Source: Chimonanthus salicifolius
Lineage: Eukaryota; Streptophyta; Magnoliopsida; Laurales; Calycanthaceae
Assembly: GCA_013350335.1 (NCBI GenBank)
Contig: CM023540.1
Coordinates: forward strand, 3,286,001-3,350,000
Length of the DNA: 64,000 bases
Reading direction: 5' to 3'
Shown here: positions 25,555 to 36,794 of the stretch, piece after piece
Numbering within the stretch: the first letter of the stretch is position 1
How the letters are laid out: every line of letters begins with the position of its first letter
Notes under the pieces: generated by a model
What the model saw: only the letters and a program-made list of their open reading frames with translations
The model's database searches: none
What the model was told of the DNA's origin: nothing
Program-made: the position numbers and the translations under genes

Positions 25555-26989
25555 CGTCGCAGAGAATGGTTTTGAAGGGGGGAAGCTTAGGGTTAGGTCT
25601 AGGGTTTTAAATCCCCTTTTTCTAAAAAAAAAAAAAAATGTAAAGAAATAAGAAAAATCTCAAAAATCAAGTTTGATTTTCCAAAATAAATAAATAAATT
25701 CAAAACCTGATAAAACTCGAATATCGAACATCGGACATCAGAGAAAAAAAATGGGTGATTTTAAAATGTTTTGAAATGACAATTTCTTGAATAATCCAAA
25801 ATCACCAAAATGCCCTTTGAGTCTCTAAACTTGAAACTAGGCAACCCCAAGGCCCACCACGGAGCCCACACTCTCCCTACTACTACCAAACCCCTAAAAT
25901 CTCGAAGAATCGAATCGGGTTGTTACAGTTGGATCAAAAGAATAGAAAGGAAGGGGTGAGGTTCGTCCATGATGTATGGCCGAACCCCACCAAATATAGT
26001 TATGGATTTGGGGTTTCTTAGACATTGAATCATGTGGACTGACTTATTAATTTTAAAGGGTTGCAAAACATAAAAACCATGGAAATGGTTAAGGAAGTTT
26101 TAAATGTCTAAAATGATTTTAAGAAAGGAAGATGATGGACCATAGGGTTCGGCCAGTTTGTATGGCCGAACCCCATGAAGAGACATTGGTTTTATTTTAA
26201 ATGGAAATAAGGAATCCCATGGACCATTTTTATTGGCTATTGGTGATGTGAACCATGAATCAATAATTGGATGTTTGAGCAAGAAAACAATGGATTTAAG
26301 CATGTATAACTGTGATCTTAGAGTATGTTATTTGTCATGAAATGTTATGAATGGCAAAAGTGTGAATCGATGGAAATAAGGAGACCATGGATGAATAAAT
26401 GGCAATATTGTAATTAGAGGCTAAAATGAAAGATCATGGGTTCGGCCAGGGTGTATGGCCGAACACCATGAACCATGGTAATGGGATATTGATTAGCCTA
26501 AGCATGTTTTAAATGAATAGAATGGACAATGGCATAGAATGAACAATGGCATAGAATGTAAATATGGGTAAACATGCAAAATCATGGGTTTGGCCATGGC
26601 CAAACCCCATGGGGATTGGTCTATGGACTTAAAATATTGTAAATCAAGTGGGACTTGGTTTTGATTGATCTTATATTATAAGGTAACGGGACCTCACAAG
26701 GTGTTTACGAACATGAACGGTTACCGGACGAAAGACGCAAGGACACATTAGCGTTCTTTGGTAGGATTCCACCTCTTTGAAACCATGGGTTTATGTACAT
26801 TTGTTTTATCTTATTTTTGATGAAATTTATGTTGCAAAGGACATGTTTTAATATTGTGATTTTAATGCTATATTTATATGATAAAATAACATGCATTGGA
26901 TATGTTTCAAAATATGATTTTAAATGCTATGTTTATGTTATAAAATAACATGTGTTTCACTGGCATCTCATGCATGGCATGAGGTGAAG

Positions 26990-27135
26990 GATTTGTAACC
27001 GGAGGGTCCACACTCCGTCGGGGCGTCCGAAAAACCTATGTGGGGTACCTTGATGTGCTTTTCCATCAAGAAGAAACCGGAGGGTCCACACTCCGTTGGG
27101 ACGTCCGAAAGACCTATGTGGTGGGTACTTTTATG
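26990..27135 (+). repeat. CTCCGTCGGGGCGTCCG / CTTGATG tandem in C 5' LTR
   Basis: Two similar units of about 75 bp, each with GGAGGGTCCACACTCCG and GACGTCCGAAA-type blocks and CCTATGTGG. Between them lies the hairpin CTTGATG, TGCTTTTC, CATCAAG. The same arrangement occurs at 10510-10650, 36475-36612, 38935-39065 and 50685-50815, and inverted at 19860-20100, 45700-45930 and 52755-52885. Confidence 0.8.
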
Positions 27136-27381
27136 TACATGTGATGGGTAGGACTCATACTGTTTGTCATCATTGTATGGCATGGTTTATATGGTTTTTG
27201 ACATTACGATATTATTATATATGTTTTGTACTGACCATGTGTTAACCTTAACTGGAATACCTACTGGGCGCGTTGTTCTAACGCCCTACTTCTACCCTAG
27301 TGGATGACACAGGAAATCAGGGGACCGATGAACGCAAGACAGGTCAGGCATAGGAGCTTGGATGATTTAGTTTATGTTTTG

Positions 27382-27435
27382 AATAAAGTTACTTATGGAC
27401 ATGTATTTGAGTAACTAGTTTTTGGTCATGTAATA
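27382..27435 (+). terminator. Poly(A)-like region of C 5' LTR
   Basis: AATAAA at 27382-27387, followed by TGTATTTGAGTAACTAG and TGTAATAACATAG. The same order lies near the 3' end of the other family LTRs, after the acceptor-like CAG, as expected for the R/U5 boundary. Confidence 0.35.
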
Positions 27436-27760
27436 ACATAGATTGGTTGGATGATTTATTGGATAATTATGATATTTTAATTATGGATAAGGACTTGACG
27501 TACTTTGCTATCTGAATGGAATAGAACTTGGTTCTATTATGATTCCACAATTTTGATGTCATTTATTCTGCATGTTTATATTGCTATGTGTGAACCATTT
27601 TCATGGACTGAGTCCATGCACACATAGGGTTGGCCAGTTAAGGGTCGGACTTTGGAAGTTCGGACGTCCCGCTCTCTATCACTCTGCTCTGTTATAAAAA
27701 AAAAAAAATAGACTCTGATTTACAGGAAGAAGCGAGTGAAAAAAGGCGGGGGGTTACAGT

Positions 27761-27772
27761 TGGTACCAGAGC
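27761..27772 (+). promoter_or_regulatory. Primer-binding site of element C
   Basis: TGGTACCAGAGC, two bases after the LTR end. It differs by one transition (T to C) from TGGTATCAGAGC, the initiator tRNA-Met complement kept by A and B. Confidence 0.9.
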
Positions 27773-28038
27773 GAACCCGAAACATTGAATCTTTCGGAGT
27801 AAATTAATCCTGGCCTCCGTGAATTAATTTTCTTCGTTAGACTCAGACGGATGATAGGAAAGGAAAGTACCGTCAAAATAATCGGATTATCAAACATAGC
27901 AACATAGGATGTATTTCCCCAGAAACAAAGCAAAAAACAAGAGTGCTTATTTGGAAATTTCCCCAAAGTAGGAAAGACAAATTTTTTTTATGATGGAAAT
28001 TAAGTCATGATATATTTTTTTTAATGTCTTAGGGAAAA

Positions 28039-29050
28039 ATGGCTCCAAGGGGAAGGCCAAGGAGAAATACCCGACAAAACCCAAGTGGGGGTGAAGAGGA
28101 GGAACGACAATCTCACCAAGAGGAGGAACAACCATCCCACCAAGAGGAGGAGGCACAAAGCAGTGTGAATATACCGGTGGTGCCTCCTGAATTGCAAAAT
28201 TTGGTTCAAGTGGTGGTCACTTCAGTGCTCCAACAACACTTGAACGACAATAGAACCACCAAAGAGACCAATGACAGGAGCATGGTCAGGGACTTCTAGC
28301 AGCAGCGCCCCCTTACTTCAAAGGGAGAGAAGGGGTTGTCGGAGCGGAAAATTGGTTTAAGAAGGTTACACAGATCCTGACCCTACTCAAGATCAAGAGT
28401 CATACTGACAAGATTTTACTGGCCACAGTCACAACTGATTGATAATGCTGGTAAATGGTGGGAGGTGGTAGAGAAGCAGCGAGCACTTCTTCCAGAGGGA
28501 GAGAGGACTGCCATGACTTGGGAGCAGTTCTCAGCTACCTTCCTGGAACATTATTTTCCTGAGGAGGAGAAGGAGCGCTAGACCCAGGCTTTTCTATCTT
28601 TGGTACAAGGTACCATGACGGTGGCTGAGTACCACTAGGAGTTTCTCAGTTTATCTGTATATGCATTCTATATGGTGGATACAGAATATCAGAGGGCACG
28701 CAAGTTTGAGCGGGCCTTCGGCCTAGCATAAGGGCCAAGGTAACTATATTCAAGGCAGCCACATTGGCAGAGGTGGTCAGCAGGGCCACAATCGTAGAGC
28801 AAAAGATGGCAGAGTTGATGCGTTTGATAATCGCCGAGCTCAGAGTGGGAGGGGTACTTTTCAGCCCAATAAGAGGTTCCGACCAAACTCTAACAGCACC
28901 CTCACCATCCACTCGGTCAATAGGGAGATTTCGTCCCAATCATCCCTTCCCATCTGCATCAGTCACTCAGGCTCCCAGAGGTGTGAACAACTGCTTTCAT
29001 TGTGATCAACCTGACCATTTTAAGAGGGGAATGTCCACAACTCAATAAAC
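28039..29050 (+). pseudogene. Element C gag remnant
   Basis: Gag, the nucleocapsid precursor that packages element RNA. The ATG at 28039 opens an 86-codon stretch: a basic start (MAPRGRPRRN), glutamate/glutamine-rich repeats, then PPELQNLVQ. It stops at TAG 28298-28300. The retrotransposon-gag domain continues in other frames to about 28735, with KWWEVVEKQ and FLEHYFPEEE and further TAG stops near 28579 and 28636. A zinc knuckle ([13 protein letters not shown], about 28990-29030) is broken by an extra G in the run at 29025-29029; element A has the shorter run. Most stops fit CAG to TAG changes. Gag and pol were evidently one frame, as in other Tekay elements. Non-functional. Confidence 0.9.
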
Positions 29051-31000
29051 CCTCATATTCCAGAGGTTCATCTCGTCCACTAATCAGGCCAGCTAATTCA
29101 CGTGGAGGCAGGACATCTAATCAGGCGGGACGGCCACCTACAGGATCTGGAGGGTTATTCACCTTAGCACCTCCAGCAGTAGAGGATCATTCTGTGATTC
29201 AAGGTATGGCAGTAGTCAATAGTTCATACGCCTTTGCATTATTTGATTCGGGAGCATCTCACTCTTTCATATCTGCTGCATGTATAACTTCTATTGGTAC
29301 ATTGGTACAAAAACTGTCCACATCACTCACCATTGTATCCCCCATCGGAGACACATCATTGGGGCTTATATGCACAGTAGTGAATATTGAACTTGCTGGA
29401 CTCAGATTTGAGTTCAATTATTTGGTACTCGATATGTCAGAATATGATATTATTTTCAGCATGGATTGGTTGGCTAGCTTTATGGCCAACATTGATTGTT
29501 ATCGTCGCAGGGTGACATTTTGGTCGCCCGAGGGAAAACAACATGTGGTACGTACTGACAAAAAAAGTAGACTGCATGAAGGGTTGAATCACTTAGTATT
29601 GAACAGTATCAGAATCAACAAAGAACCGGTGGCTGAACTTCCGGCAATAGTAAAGGACTTTATAGACGTATTTCCAACAGAACTCCCTAGCTTGCCTCCC
29701 ATGAGGGAGATCAATTTTGAAATCAAGTTGTATACTGGCACTGCACCAGTGTCATTACCACACTACCGGATGGCACCAACGGAGATGTCCGAGCTAAAGA
29801 AGCAGATTGATGAACTGCTTAGACTGGGGTGCATTCGGAATAGTACATTGGCTTGGGGAGCTCCAGTTTTATTTGTGAAGAAAAAGGATGGTTCACTCCG
29901 TATGTGTGTGGACTACCGAAAACTAAACCAGCTGACGGTCAGAAACAAGTACCTTCTACACAGGATCGATGATTTATTTGATCAACTTAGAGGTTCCAGT
30001 CATTTCTCTAAGATTGATTTGATGTCCGGATACCACCAAATCCGGGTTAGAGAGGAGGATATAGAAAAGACAACCCTTCAGAAAGCGGTATGGACTATTT
30101 GAGTTTGTAGTCATGCCGTTTGGACTCACCAATACACCGGCTGTGTTCATGGATCTAATGAACAGGATTTTCCGTCCTTACTTGGACCAATTTGTCATTG
30201 TATTTATTGATGACATTTTGATTTATTCCGAAACTCAGGAAGAACATGCTGAGCACCTGAGGATAGTTCTAGACACTTTGAGGAAAAACAAGTTATATGC
30301 CAAAGCAAGCAAATGTGAATTTTGGCTATCTGAGGTCAACTTTTTGGGGCATTTTATATCAGCAGAAGTTATAGCTGTGGAGCCAGCTAAAATGGCGGCA
30401 GTGGGAGAATGGAAAGCACCAAAGAATGTAACCGAGATTCGTAGCTTCTTGGGATTGGCTGGTTACTACAGGAAATTTATCATGGACTTCTCCAAGATTG
30501 CATCTCCACTAACTCGACTCACTCAGAAAGGAGTCAAATTTGAGTGGTCAGACTTGTGCAACTGGAGATTTGAAACACTAAAAGAGAGACTTACAAGGGC
30601 TCCTATTTTGATTTTGCTAGAAAGAGGCAAGGGTTATGAAGTACAATACGACGCTTCAGGAGAAGGACTCGGGTGTGTCCTCAGTCAAACTCATCGTATG
30701 GTGTCTTATGGTTCAAGACAATTAAAAATACATGAACGTCTCTATCCTACGCAAGATTTTGAACTAGCCGCAATGGTCTTCGCTCTCAAAAGCTGGAGAC
30801 ATTACTTATACGGCAAGAAATTTTAAGTGTTTTCAGATCATAAGAGCTTGAAGTACTTGTTTGATCAGAAAGAGCTCAACCTGAGGCAGCACAGATGGAT
30901 GGAATATTTGGCAGATTATGAGTTCGCACTTCGTTATCATCCTGGCAAAGCGAACAAGGTGGCGGATGCCCTCAGTCGCTTATCACATGCATCGGTGGCA
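29002..31000 (+). pseudogene. Element C protease, reverse transcriptase and RNase H remnant
   Basis: The Pol part that cuts the polyprotein and copies RNA to DNA. The frame 29002-30102 holds the aspartic protease ([12 protein letters not shown], about 29234-29270) and the RT fingers and palm start ([10 protein letters not shown], then [12 protein letters not shown]). One extra base near 30072 shifts the frame. Frame 30113-30826 has [12 protein letters not shown] and the catalytic FIDDIL (about 30203-30220), the RT thumb ([12 protein letters not shown]) and RNase H ([14 protein letters not shown]). TAA at 30824 replaces a sense codon kept in element A. RNase H ends in the next frame ([10 protein letters not shown], then [10 protein letters not shown]). 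Order and motifs are those of Ty3/gypsy chromoviruses. Confidence 0.93.
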
Positions 31001-32526
31001 TGTCTGATCAGGACAGAATGGGACATGTTGAGTACCATTCGAGAGTTCAACTTGTATACCAATAACCATGGGAGTATGTACAATTTGATCATATGGTCCA
31101 ACATCGTTACCAGGATTGAACAGGAACAGCGGACAGACCCAGAAATGGAAGAGATATGGGCCAAGATGTCTACTGGTGAAGTCATACCGGAATGGGAATT
31201 ACGACCGGGACAGGGTCTTCTATTCCGAGGAAGGATTTATGTACCTAAGAGTTGCAGAAAAGAGTTATTGATTAAGGCACATCAGACCAAACTCTCTATT
31301 CATCCGGGCAGCATCAAGATGTATCATGACCTGAAGAGACATTACTGGTGGCACAGACTCAAAAGAGATGTGGCAGAATTTGTGGCTCATTGCTTAACGT
31401 GTTAGCAAGTTAAGACGGAACATCAGAAGCCACCAAGGTTACTCAAAGCCTTACCAGTGCCGGAATGGAAATGGGAGCACATCTCCATGGATTTTGTAAC
31501 AGGGTTGCCAAGGTCTTCAAAGGGCAATGATGCAATATGGGTCGTGGTAGACCGACTGACCAAGTCTGCACATTTTCTTCCCATTAAGATGACAGACTCG
31601 TCTGAGACTTTGGGTTGGCGGTATATCAGGGATATCATCAGATTGCATGGTATACCTCGGAGTATTGTGTCTGACAGAGATGGTCGATTCACTGGCAGAG
31701 TATGGCAGAGCATGCAGGCAGCCATGGGAACAGACTTATTGACTAGTACAACATTCCATCCACAGACTGATGGACAGTCTGAGAGAACAATACAAACACT
31801 GGAGGATATGCTGAGAGCATGTATGCTAGATTTCAAGGGTGGATGGGAGGATCACTTGCCGTTGGTACAATTCTCATACAACAACAGTTACCAGGCAAGC
31901 CTTCAAATGGCTCCATTGAGGCATTATATGGTAGACCTTGTAGGTCACCAGTGTTCTGGACAGAGGCCGGTGAGCCTGCACTGATTGGACCTGAGTTGGT
32001 TGCAGAGATTACAGAGCAGATACAGATAATACGGCAGCACCTATTGACTGCGCAAAGTCGTTAGAAGAGCTATACTGATAAAAGAAAAAGGTTCCTTGAA
32101 TTTGAAATGGGAGACATGGTGTTCTTGAAAGTCTCGCCACGAAAGGGACACATGAGATTTGGAAAGAAGGGGAAATTGTCACCAAGATATGTAGGACCAT
32201 TTTCAATCATAAGAAGGATGGGGGATGTGGCTTATCAATTGGTACTCCCAACACAGTTGGCATTTTTACACGATGTGTTCCATATATCGATGTTGAGGAA
32301 GTACAATCCTGATCCTTCTCATGTGATGAACATACAAGATATAGAGGTACAAAGCGACATGACATACATCGAAAACCCTGTCCGAGTGGTGGACACAGAA
32401 CAAAGGGTATTACTGAACCGAGCGATCCAGTTTGTCAAGGTGGTATGGGATTGACATAGCATTGATGAAGCCACATGGGAACTCGAGTCAGAAATGAGAA
32501 AAGCTCATCCTGAGTTATTTATGTAA
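31001..32526 (+). pseudogene. Element C integrase and chromodomain remnant
   Basis: Integrase inserts the cDNA, and the chromodomain guides it to heterochromatin. The HHCC zinc motif spans about 31279-31405 (from [10 protein letters not shown] to CLTC), followed by TAG 31403-31405. The DDE core lies in frame 31457-31984: first Asp in WVVVDRLTKS, second in IVSDRDGRF, Glu in GQSERTIQ. A missing base near 31915 shifts frame. The C-terminal part (from about 32107) has GDMVFLKVSP, PRYVGPF and HDVFHISMLRKY. The chromodomain (about 32380-32526; DEATWELESEMRKAHPELF) is cut by TGA at 32452. A TAG near 32062 sits at a CAG position. The final TAA is 32524-32526. Confidence 0.92.
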
Positions 32527-32569
32527 ATGTTTGAAACCCTACTTCACTCGATTTTCGGGACGAAAATTT

Positions 32570-32580
32570 AAAAAAAAGGG
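32570..32580 (+). promoter_or_regulatory. Polypurine tract of element C
   Basis: AAAAAAAAGGG followed by TTGTAT and then the 3' LTR start. This is the plus-strand primer site. The six-base gap before the LTR is also present in A (63138-63143) and in B. Confidence 0.75.
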
Positions 32581-34440
32581 TTGTATTGTAACACCCTGGA
32601 TTTTCAATTTATTATTTTGTATGAAAATTATCCATTTGATTTGTGAATTATTAAATATGGATCTTATATGGGTAATGTATTGGGTCATTGGCCCAATTAG
32701 GACACAACAGTTTTGGAATTGGTTTCAATAAAAATTAAATGGGGTTGAATTTAATTAATAATGCAATATTAAATAAATAAGGAAAGGGATGATTGAGCAT
32801 GGCCGATTATTAGGTTGCATATCTATGATTATGCGCATACAAGATAAGATAGGCTAGTGTATCTTGGAAAGGTGTCCTTTCTTTGTTAGGAATAATATTA
32901 GGTTAATTGCTAAATTACAATCGGCGCATGTTATATGTAGAACTCTCTAAAGTGGGAAGCCAAGGTCGGCAATTGCTATTTTAAATTGGGATCAATGGGA
33001 GATTAAAAGAAGCAAGGGCACACAACATTACTAATTAAGACAAGGGACGTACGGCCTAAGGGGGATTGGTTATCTTAAGCACCTTCTAAGTTGGGTTCAA
33101 TTGTAACTAATAAAAGGAGAGAAGGACAAGGGCACACGGTTTATACCCACCATAGCCGAATTTCCTCTCCATCTCAATTCTTATTCACGCCAACACACGA
33201 GGAAGAAAAGGCAGCCAACAAGAGGTGTTCTCGGTTTGGGAAAAAGAATCAAGAAGAAAAGAGAAGGACTGGAAGAACAAGAATCAATCGGAACCGGTTA
33301 GTAGTTTTATTTGATAAATTGTTTTAAAAGAAAAGAACCATAGGGTTCGGCCATGGTGTATGGCCGAACCCCATGGAAGAGAATTGGTAGATGAATGAGT
33401 ATCAATTAATGGAATGATGAACCATAAGGTTCGGCCATGTGGTATGGCCGAACCCCATGGAAGAACTTGATGATTCTTTTTAATGGAAGGATTTTGGAGA
33501 TTTTTAATGGAACAAGATGAACCATAGGGTTCGGCTATGGGTATGGCCTGTAATACCCCGGATTTCCAAGTTATAAATATTTACGGAAATTATCCATTTA
33601 AATTGTGAATTTTAAATATGGATCTAAGACGGGTAAAATGTTGCGTCTTTGCTCAATTAAGACCCAACGAATTTGATAAGTGGTTTCAAATAAATTTAAA
33701 TGGGGTTTTAGGTCATGGTTAATGGTTTGGCTTTATGAATCAATATTAGGGATTTTCTAAATAATGAAAGGCATTGATGGAAAGGTTTTGGGATGAATCT
33801 AAAATGGGCCACACGTTGGGATAAATTGATGTCATCCGATTGTCTAAACCCAAATAAAGATAGATGCATGGCCGAGTATAAGGATTCCCATAAATATGTG
33901 CATGGGTTGGAGTCCCTAAAGAAGGGTCTTTCCTTGATTAAAATGGCACTTTCTATTTTGGAATTAAATGGAGATTTTATAAAGAGGCAATTGTTAAACA
34001 CAATGGGCGCATAGCACATTCTAAATTGAGGATTAAGAATGGCTAAACTTAAGTATCTTGTTATTTTAATAAGATAGGATTGATTGGGAGATTAATTAAG
34101 GCAATGGCTATTTCAAATAAGGGTGGCCGTGTGGAGTGTTATTTAATAATAGAAAGAGAAGCAAGAGGCACAAGGCTTTGTCTAAGTTGGGATCCAAGAA
34201 AGGTTTAATAAAAGAAGGCAAGGAGGGGCGCATATTACCTTCTAAATATGGGATTAAGTGGAGCTTTTTATAAAAGAAAGAACCATAGCAAGTGCACACG
34301 GCAACAATGATTTAAGCAAGGGATACACGGCATTGGAGTGAGTATTATCTTAAGCAACTTCCAAAGATGGAACCAAGGGAAAATAATAAAAGGAGAGAAG
34401 GACATGGGCGCATGGATTTTACATCTTTCTCCAATTTTTT

Positions 34441-34464
34441 TCTCTCTCTCTCTCTCTCTCTCTC
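34441..34464. repeat. (TC)n microsatellite in E
   Basis: Twelve TC dinucleotides in the leader region of solo LTR E, about 165 bp before the donor-like site. Confidence 0.9.
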
Positions 34465-34628
34465 AAACTCTCATGCACGACAATCATTATCAAAGGAAGA
34501 GAGACAACAGTAATCACAAGAGCAACAACATAAAGTGGTTCACAGCATACACAAGAAAAGGCTAAGGAAAGGAGAAGGATTGGAAGAACAAGATCCACTG
34601 ACGGAAAACTGAAGGAGTCGCGGAACCG

Positions 34629-36794
34629 GCAAGTGATCTTATGATTTTTGTTTATTTAAGATAAGGAACCATAGGGTTCGGCCAAGGTGTATGGCCGAAC
34701 CCCATGGAAGAAGAATTAAGAGATGATCATGGATGAACCATAGGGTTTGGCCATGGTGCATGGCCGAACCCCACGGAAGGGTTTTGGTGATTTTATAGAA
34801 GAAACATGGGTCATATTATTATGGTTAATGCATGGAATTTTAAGGATAAAAACCATGGACTAATTCTACATGTTTTAAAAAGGAATTTTGAATGGTTTAA
34901 TGAGAAGTTGATGAATCATAGGGTTCGGTCATGATCAAGGGTCGAACCCCATAGAAGGTTGATGGTTTATTTTATTGGATTTTTAATAATAAAAACCATG
35001 GAAATTGTTAATAAGTTTATGTGGTTTCAAGCATGAAGATTATGGATTCATGCTTATGATTTTAGAAAGGTTATTATGTTGTTTGATTGGATCAAAAGAA
35101 TAAAAAAAAAAATGAAGGGGTGAGGTTCGGCCATAGTGTGTGGCCGAACCCCACCAACTATATTTATGGATTTAATTTATTAAAGGAATTTGATTGGAGT
35201 TGGTTAAGAGGTGTTTAAATCTTTTAGTAAAAAGGATGGTGAACCATAGGGTTCGGCCATGGTGTATGGCCGAACCCCATGGAGTTGTTTTGTTAAGGTT
35301 GATGGATTTTGATTGGTTTAATGGAAACTTTCTAATTATGGAATCTAAATTTTGGAAACTATCCAAGCACATGCAAAGTTTGGAAACCTTCTAAATATGG
35401 AGAATGGTTATTAAATTAGTAAGTATCTAATTTTGGAAAGTAGAGGTTAAATTGGAAAGTCTCTAATTTTGAAAGATAAAGATTAAATTAGAATCTTTTC
35501 TAATTAAGGAAAGTGGAGATTAAATTAGAAGCTATCTAAGTATGGAAACCTTCTAAATATGGAAGGTGGAGATTAAAGCTGGAAACTTTCTAAGTATGGA
35601 ATTTATATATTAAATTTAGGAAGTTTCTATTTATGAACTATTTAAGCATGGACCTTGAATGATTATGGATTTTGTGGACTTGATATAGATTATGGGTCAT
35701 TTATGGACCTAAGATGATGAACCAATTTTTATGGGTCTTGAATGAGCCTAATATGATTAAAGTAAGGAAGGTTTTATTTATGGATCTATGGTTGTGGGTT
35801 ATTGGGAGTGTTATGGATGTTTAAAATAAATAAATGGATCTATGTGATGGAACCTAAGCCTAAGTTGGCAAGGTTGTAAATACTTGCTAAAACGGGTTAT
35901 ATTAGCCATGGATGGCAATCTTGTAAATATATGAAAAATAAGGAAGGTAAATGGCTATGGATAAGTATAATGGCCAAATTGTAATTAAAATGAATAAATT
36001 GTTAATTAAAGATTAGACCAATGGCAATTTGGTAATATTGGCTAAAAATGATAAACCATGGGTTCGACCATGGTGTATGGCTGAACCTCATGGGGATTGG
36101 TTTATGGACTTAAAATATTATAAATCAAGTGCGACTTGGTTTTAATTGATTTTATATTATAAGGAAACGGGACCCACCAGGTGTTTACGATCGTGAGCGG
36201 TTACCGGACGAAAGACGCAAGGACACGTAGCTAGTCTTTGGTAGGATTCAACCTCTTTGACACCATGGCTTATGTACTTTGTTTTTATCCTATGTTTGAT
36301 GAAAATATGTTTCAAAGAATATGCTTTATTCTTGAATTTTAAATGCTATGTTTTAACTTGTTTAAATAGCATGGATTGATATGTTTCAAAAGGTGATTTT
36401 AAATGCTATGTTTATGTTATTAAAATAGCATGTGTTTCATTGGCATCTCATGCATGGCATGGGGTGGAGGATTTATAACCGGAGGGGTCACACTCCGTCG
36501 GGGCGTCCGAAAAACCTATGTACGGTACCTTGATGTGATTTCCATCAAAAAGATTTTGGAGGGTCCACACTCCGCCGGGGCGTCCGGAAGACTTATGTGG
36601 TGGGTACATTTATGTACATGTGATGGGTGGGACTCATTGCATATTTGTCATCATTGCATGGCATGGATTTTACCCGGTTTTATATATTATGTTATAATAT
36701 ATGCTTTGTACTAACCATGTGTTAACCCTAATTGGAATACCTACTGGGCGCGTTGTACTAACGCCCTACTTCTACCCTTTAGTTGATGATACAG
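34629..36794 (+). other. Putative LTR intron in E (GC-AG type)
   Basis: GGAACCG precedes GCAAGTGATC at 34629; GC donors are a known minor class. The 3' side has TACTAACGCCC, a pyrimidine tract, CCCTTTAG and GATACAG ending at 36794. All six hairpins of E lie inside. Confidence 0.4.

Larger units (their letters stand above)
21879..25927 (-). mobile_element. Solo LTR D of an unrelated family
   Basis: A 4049-bp sequence from TGTAACGACCCG to GGGTTGTTACA with TSD GTTGG at 21874-21878 and 25928-25932; the intact target is at 37860-37870. It has no GGTTCGGCC hairpin and is much richer in GC. Minus orientation is inferred because the terminus GGGTCGTTACA resembles PBS-side LTR ends, and because a TTTAAAACCCTAG start-like region lies near the minus-strand 5' end (about 25600). 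It contains a 90-bp tandem array and a GC-rich segment. No PBS or coding region, so it is read as a solo LTR. Confidence 0.8.
21272..26610 (+). repeat. GGTTCGGCC hairpin cluster of C 5' LTR (9 copies)
   Basis: Copies begin near 21272, 21382, 21471, 21678, 21763 (compact), 25960, 26145, 26438 and 26585. The last is GGTTTGGCCATGGCCAAACC, a perfect 20-bp palindrome with no loop. D lies between the fifth and sixth copies. Confidence 0.9.
20516..27758 (+). repeat. Element C 5' LTR (split by D)
   Basis: Begins TGTAACACCCCGG and ends GGCGGGGGGTTACA, directly before the PBS. It carries nine hairpins (positions in the cluster entry). The splice-donor-like site is lost here (CCGTTACT near 21223) but present in the 3' LTR at 33297. 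Acceptor-like GACACAG ends at 27312. Confidence 0.9.

Noticed and set aside
25137..25610. Overlapping frames up to 148 codons on both strands near a GA tract
   Set aside because: Low-complexity purine/pyrimidine-biased GC-rich sequence opens frames on both strands; no recognisable domain or start context.
21879..25927. D as another member of the hairpin LTR family
   Set aside because: Ends share only the TGTAAC/GTTACA type; no GGTTCGGCC hairpin, no CTTGATG tandem, no GGGCGCGTT block.
31423..31836. Minus-strand frame of 137 codons inside element C
   Set aside because: Antisense shadow of the integrase core; no independent features.
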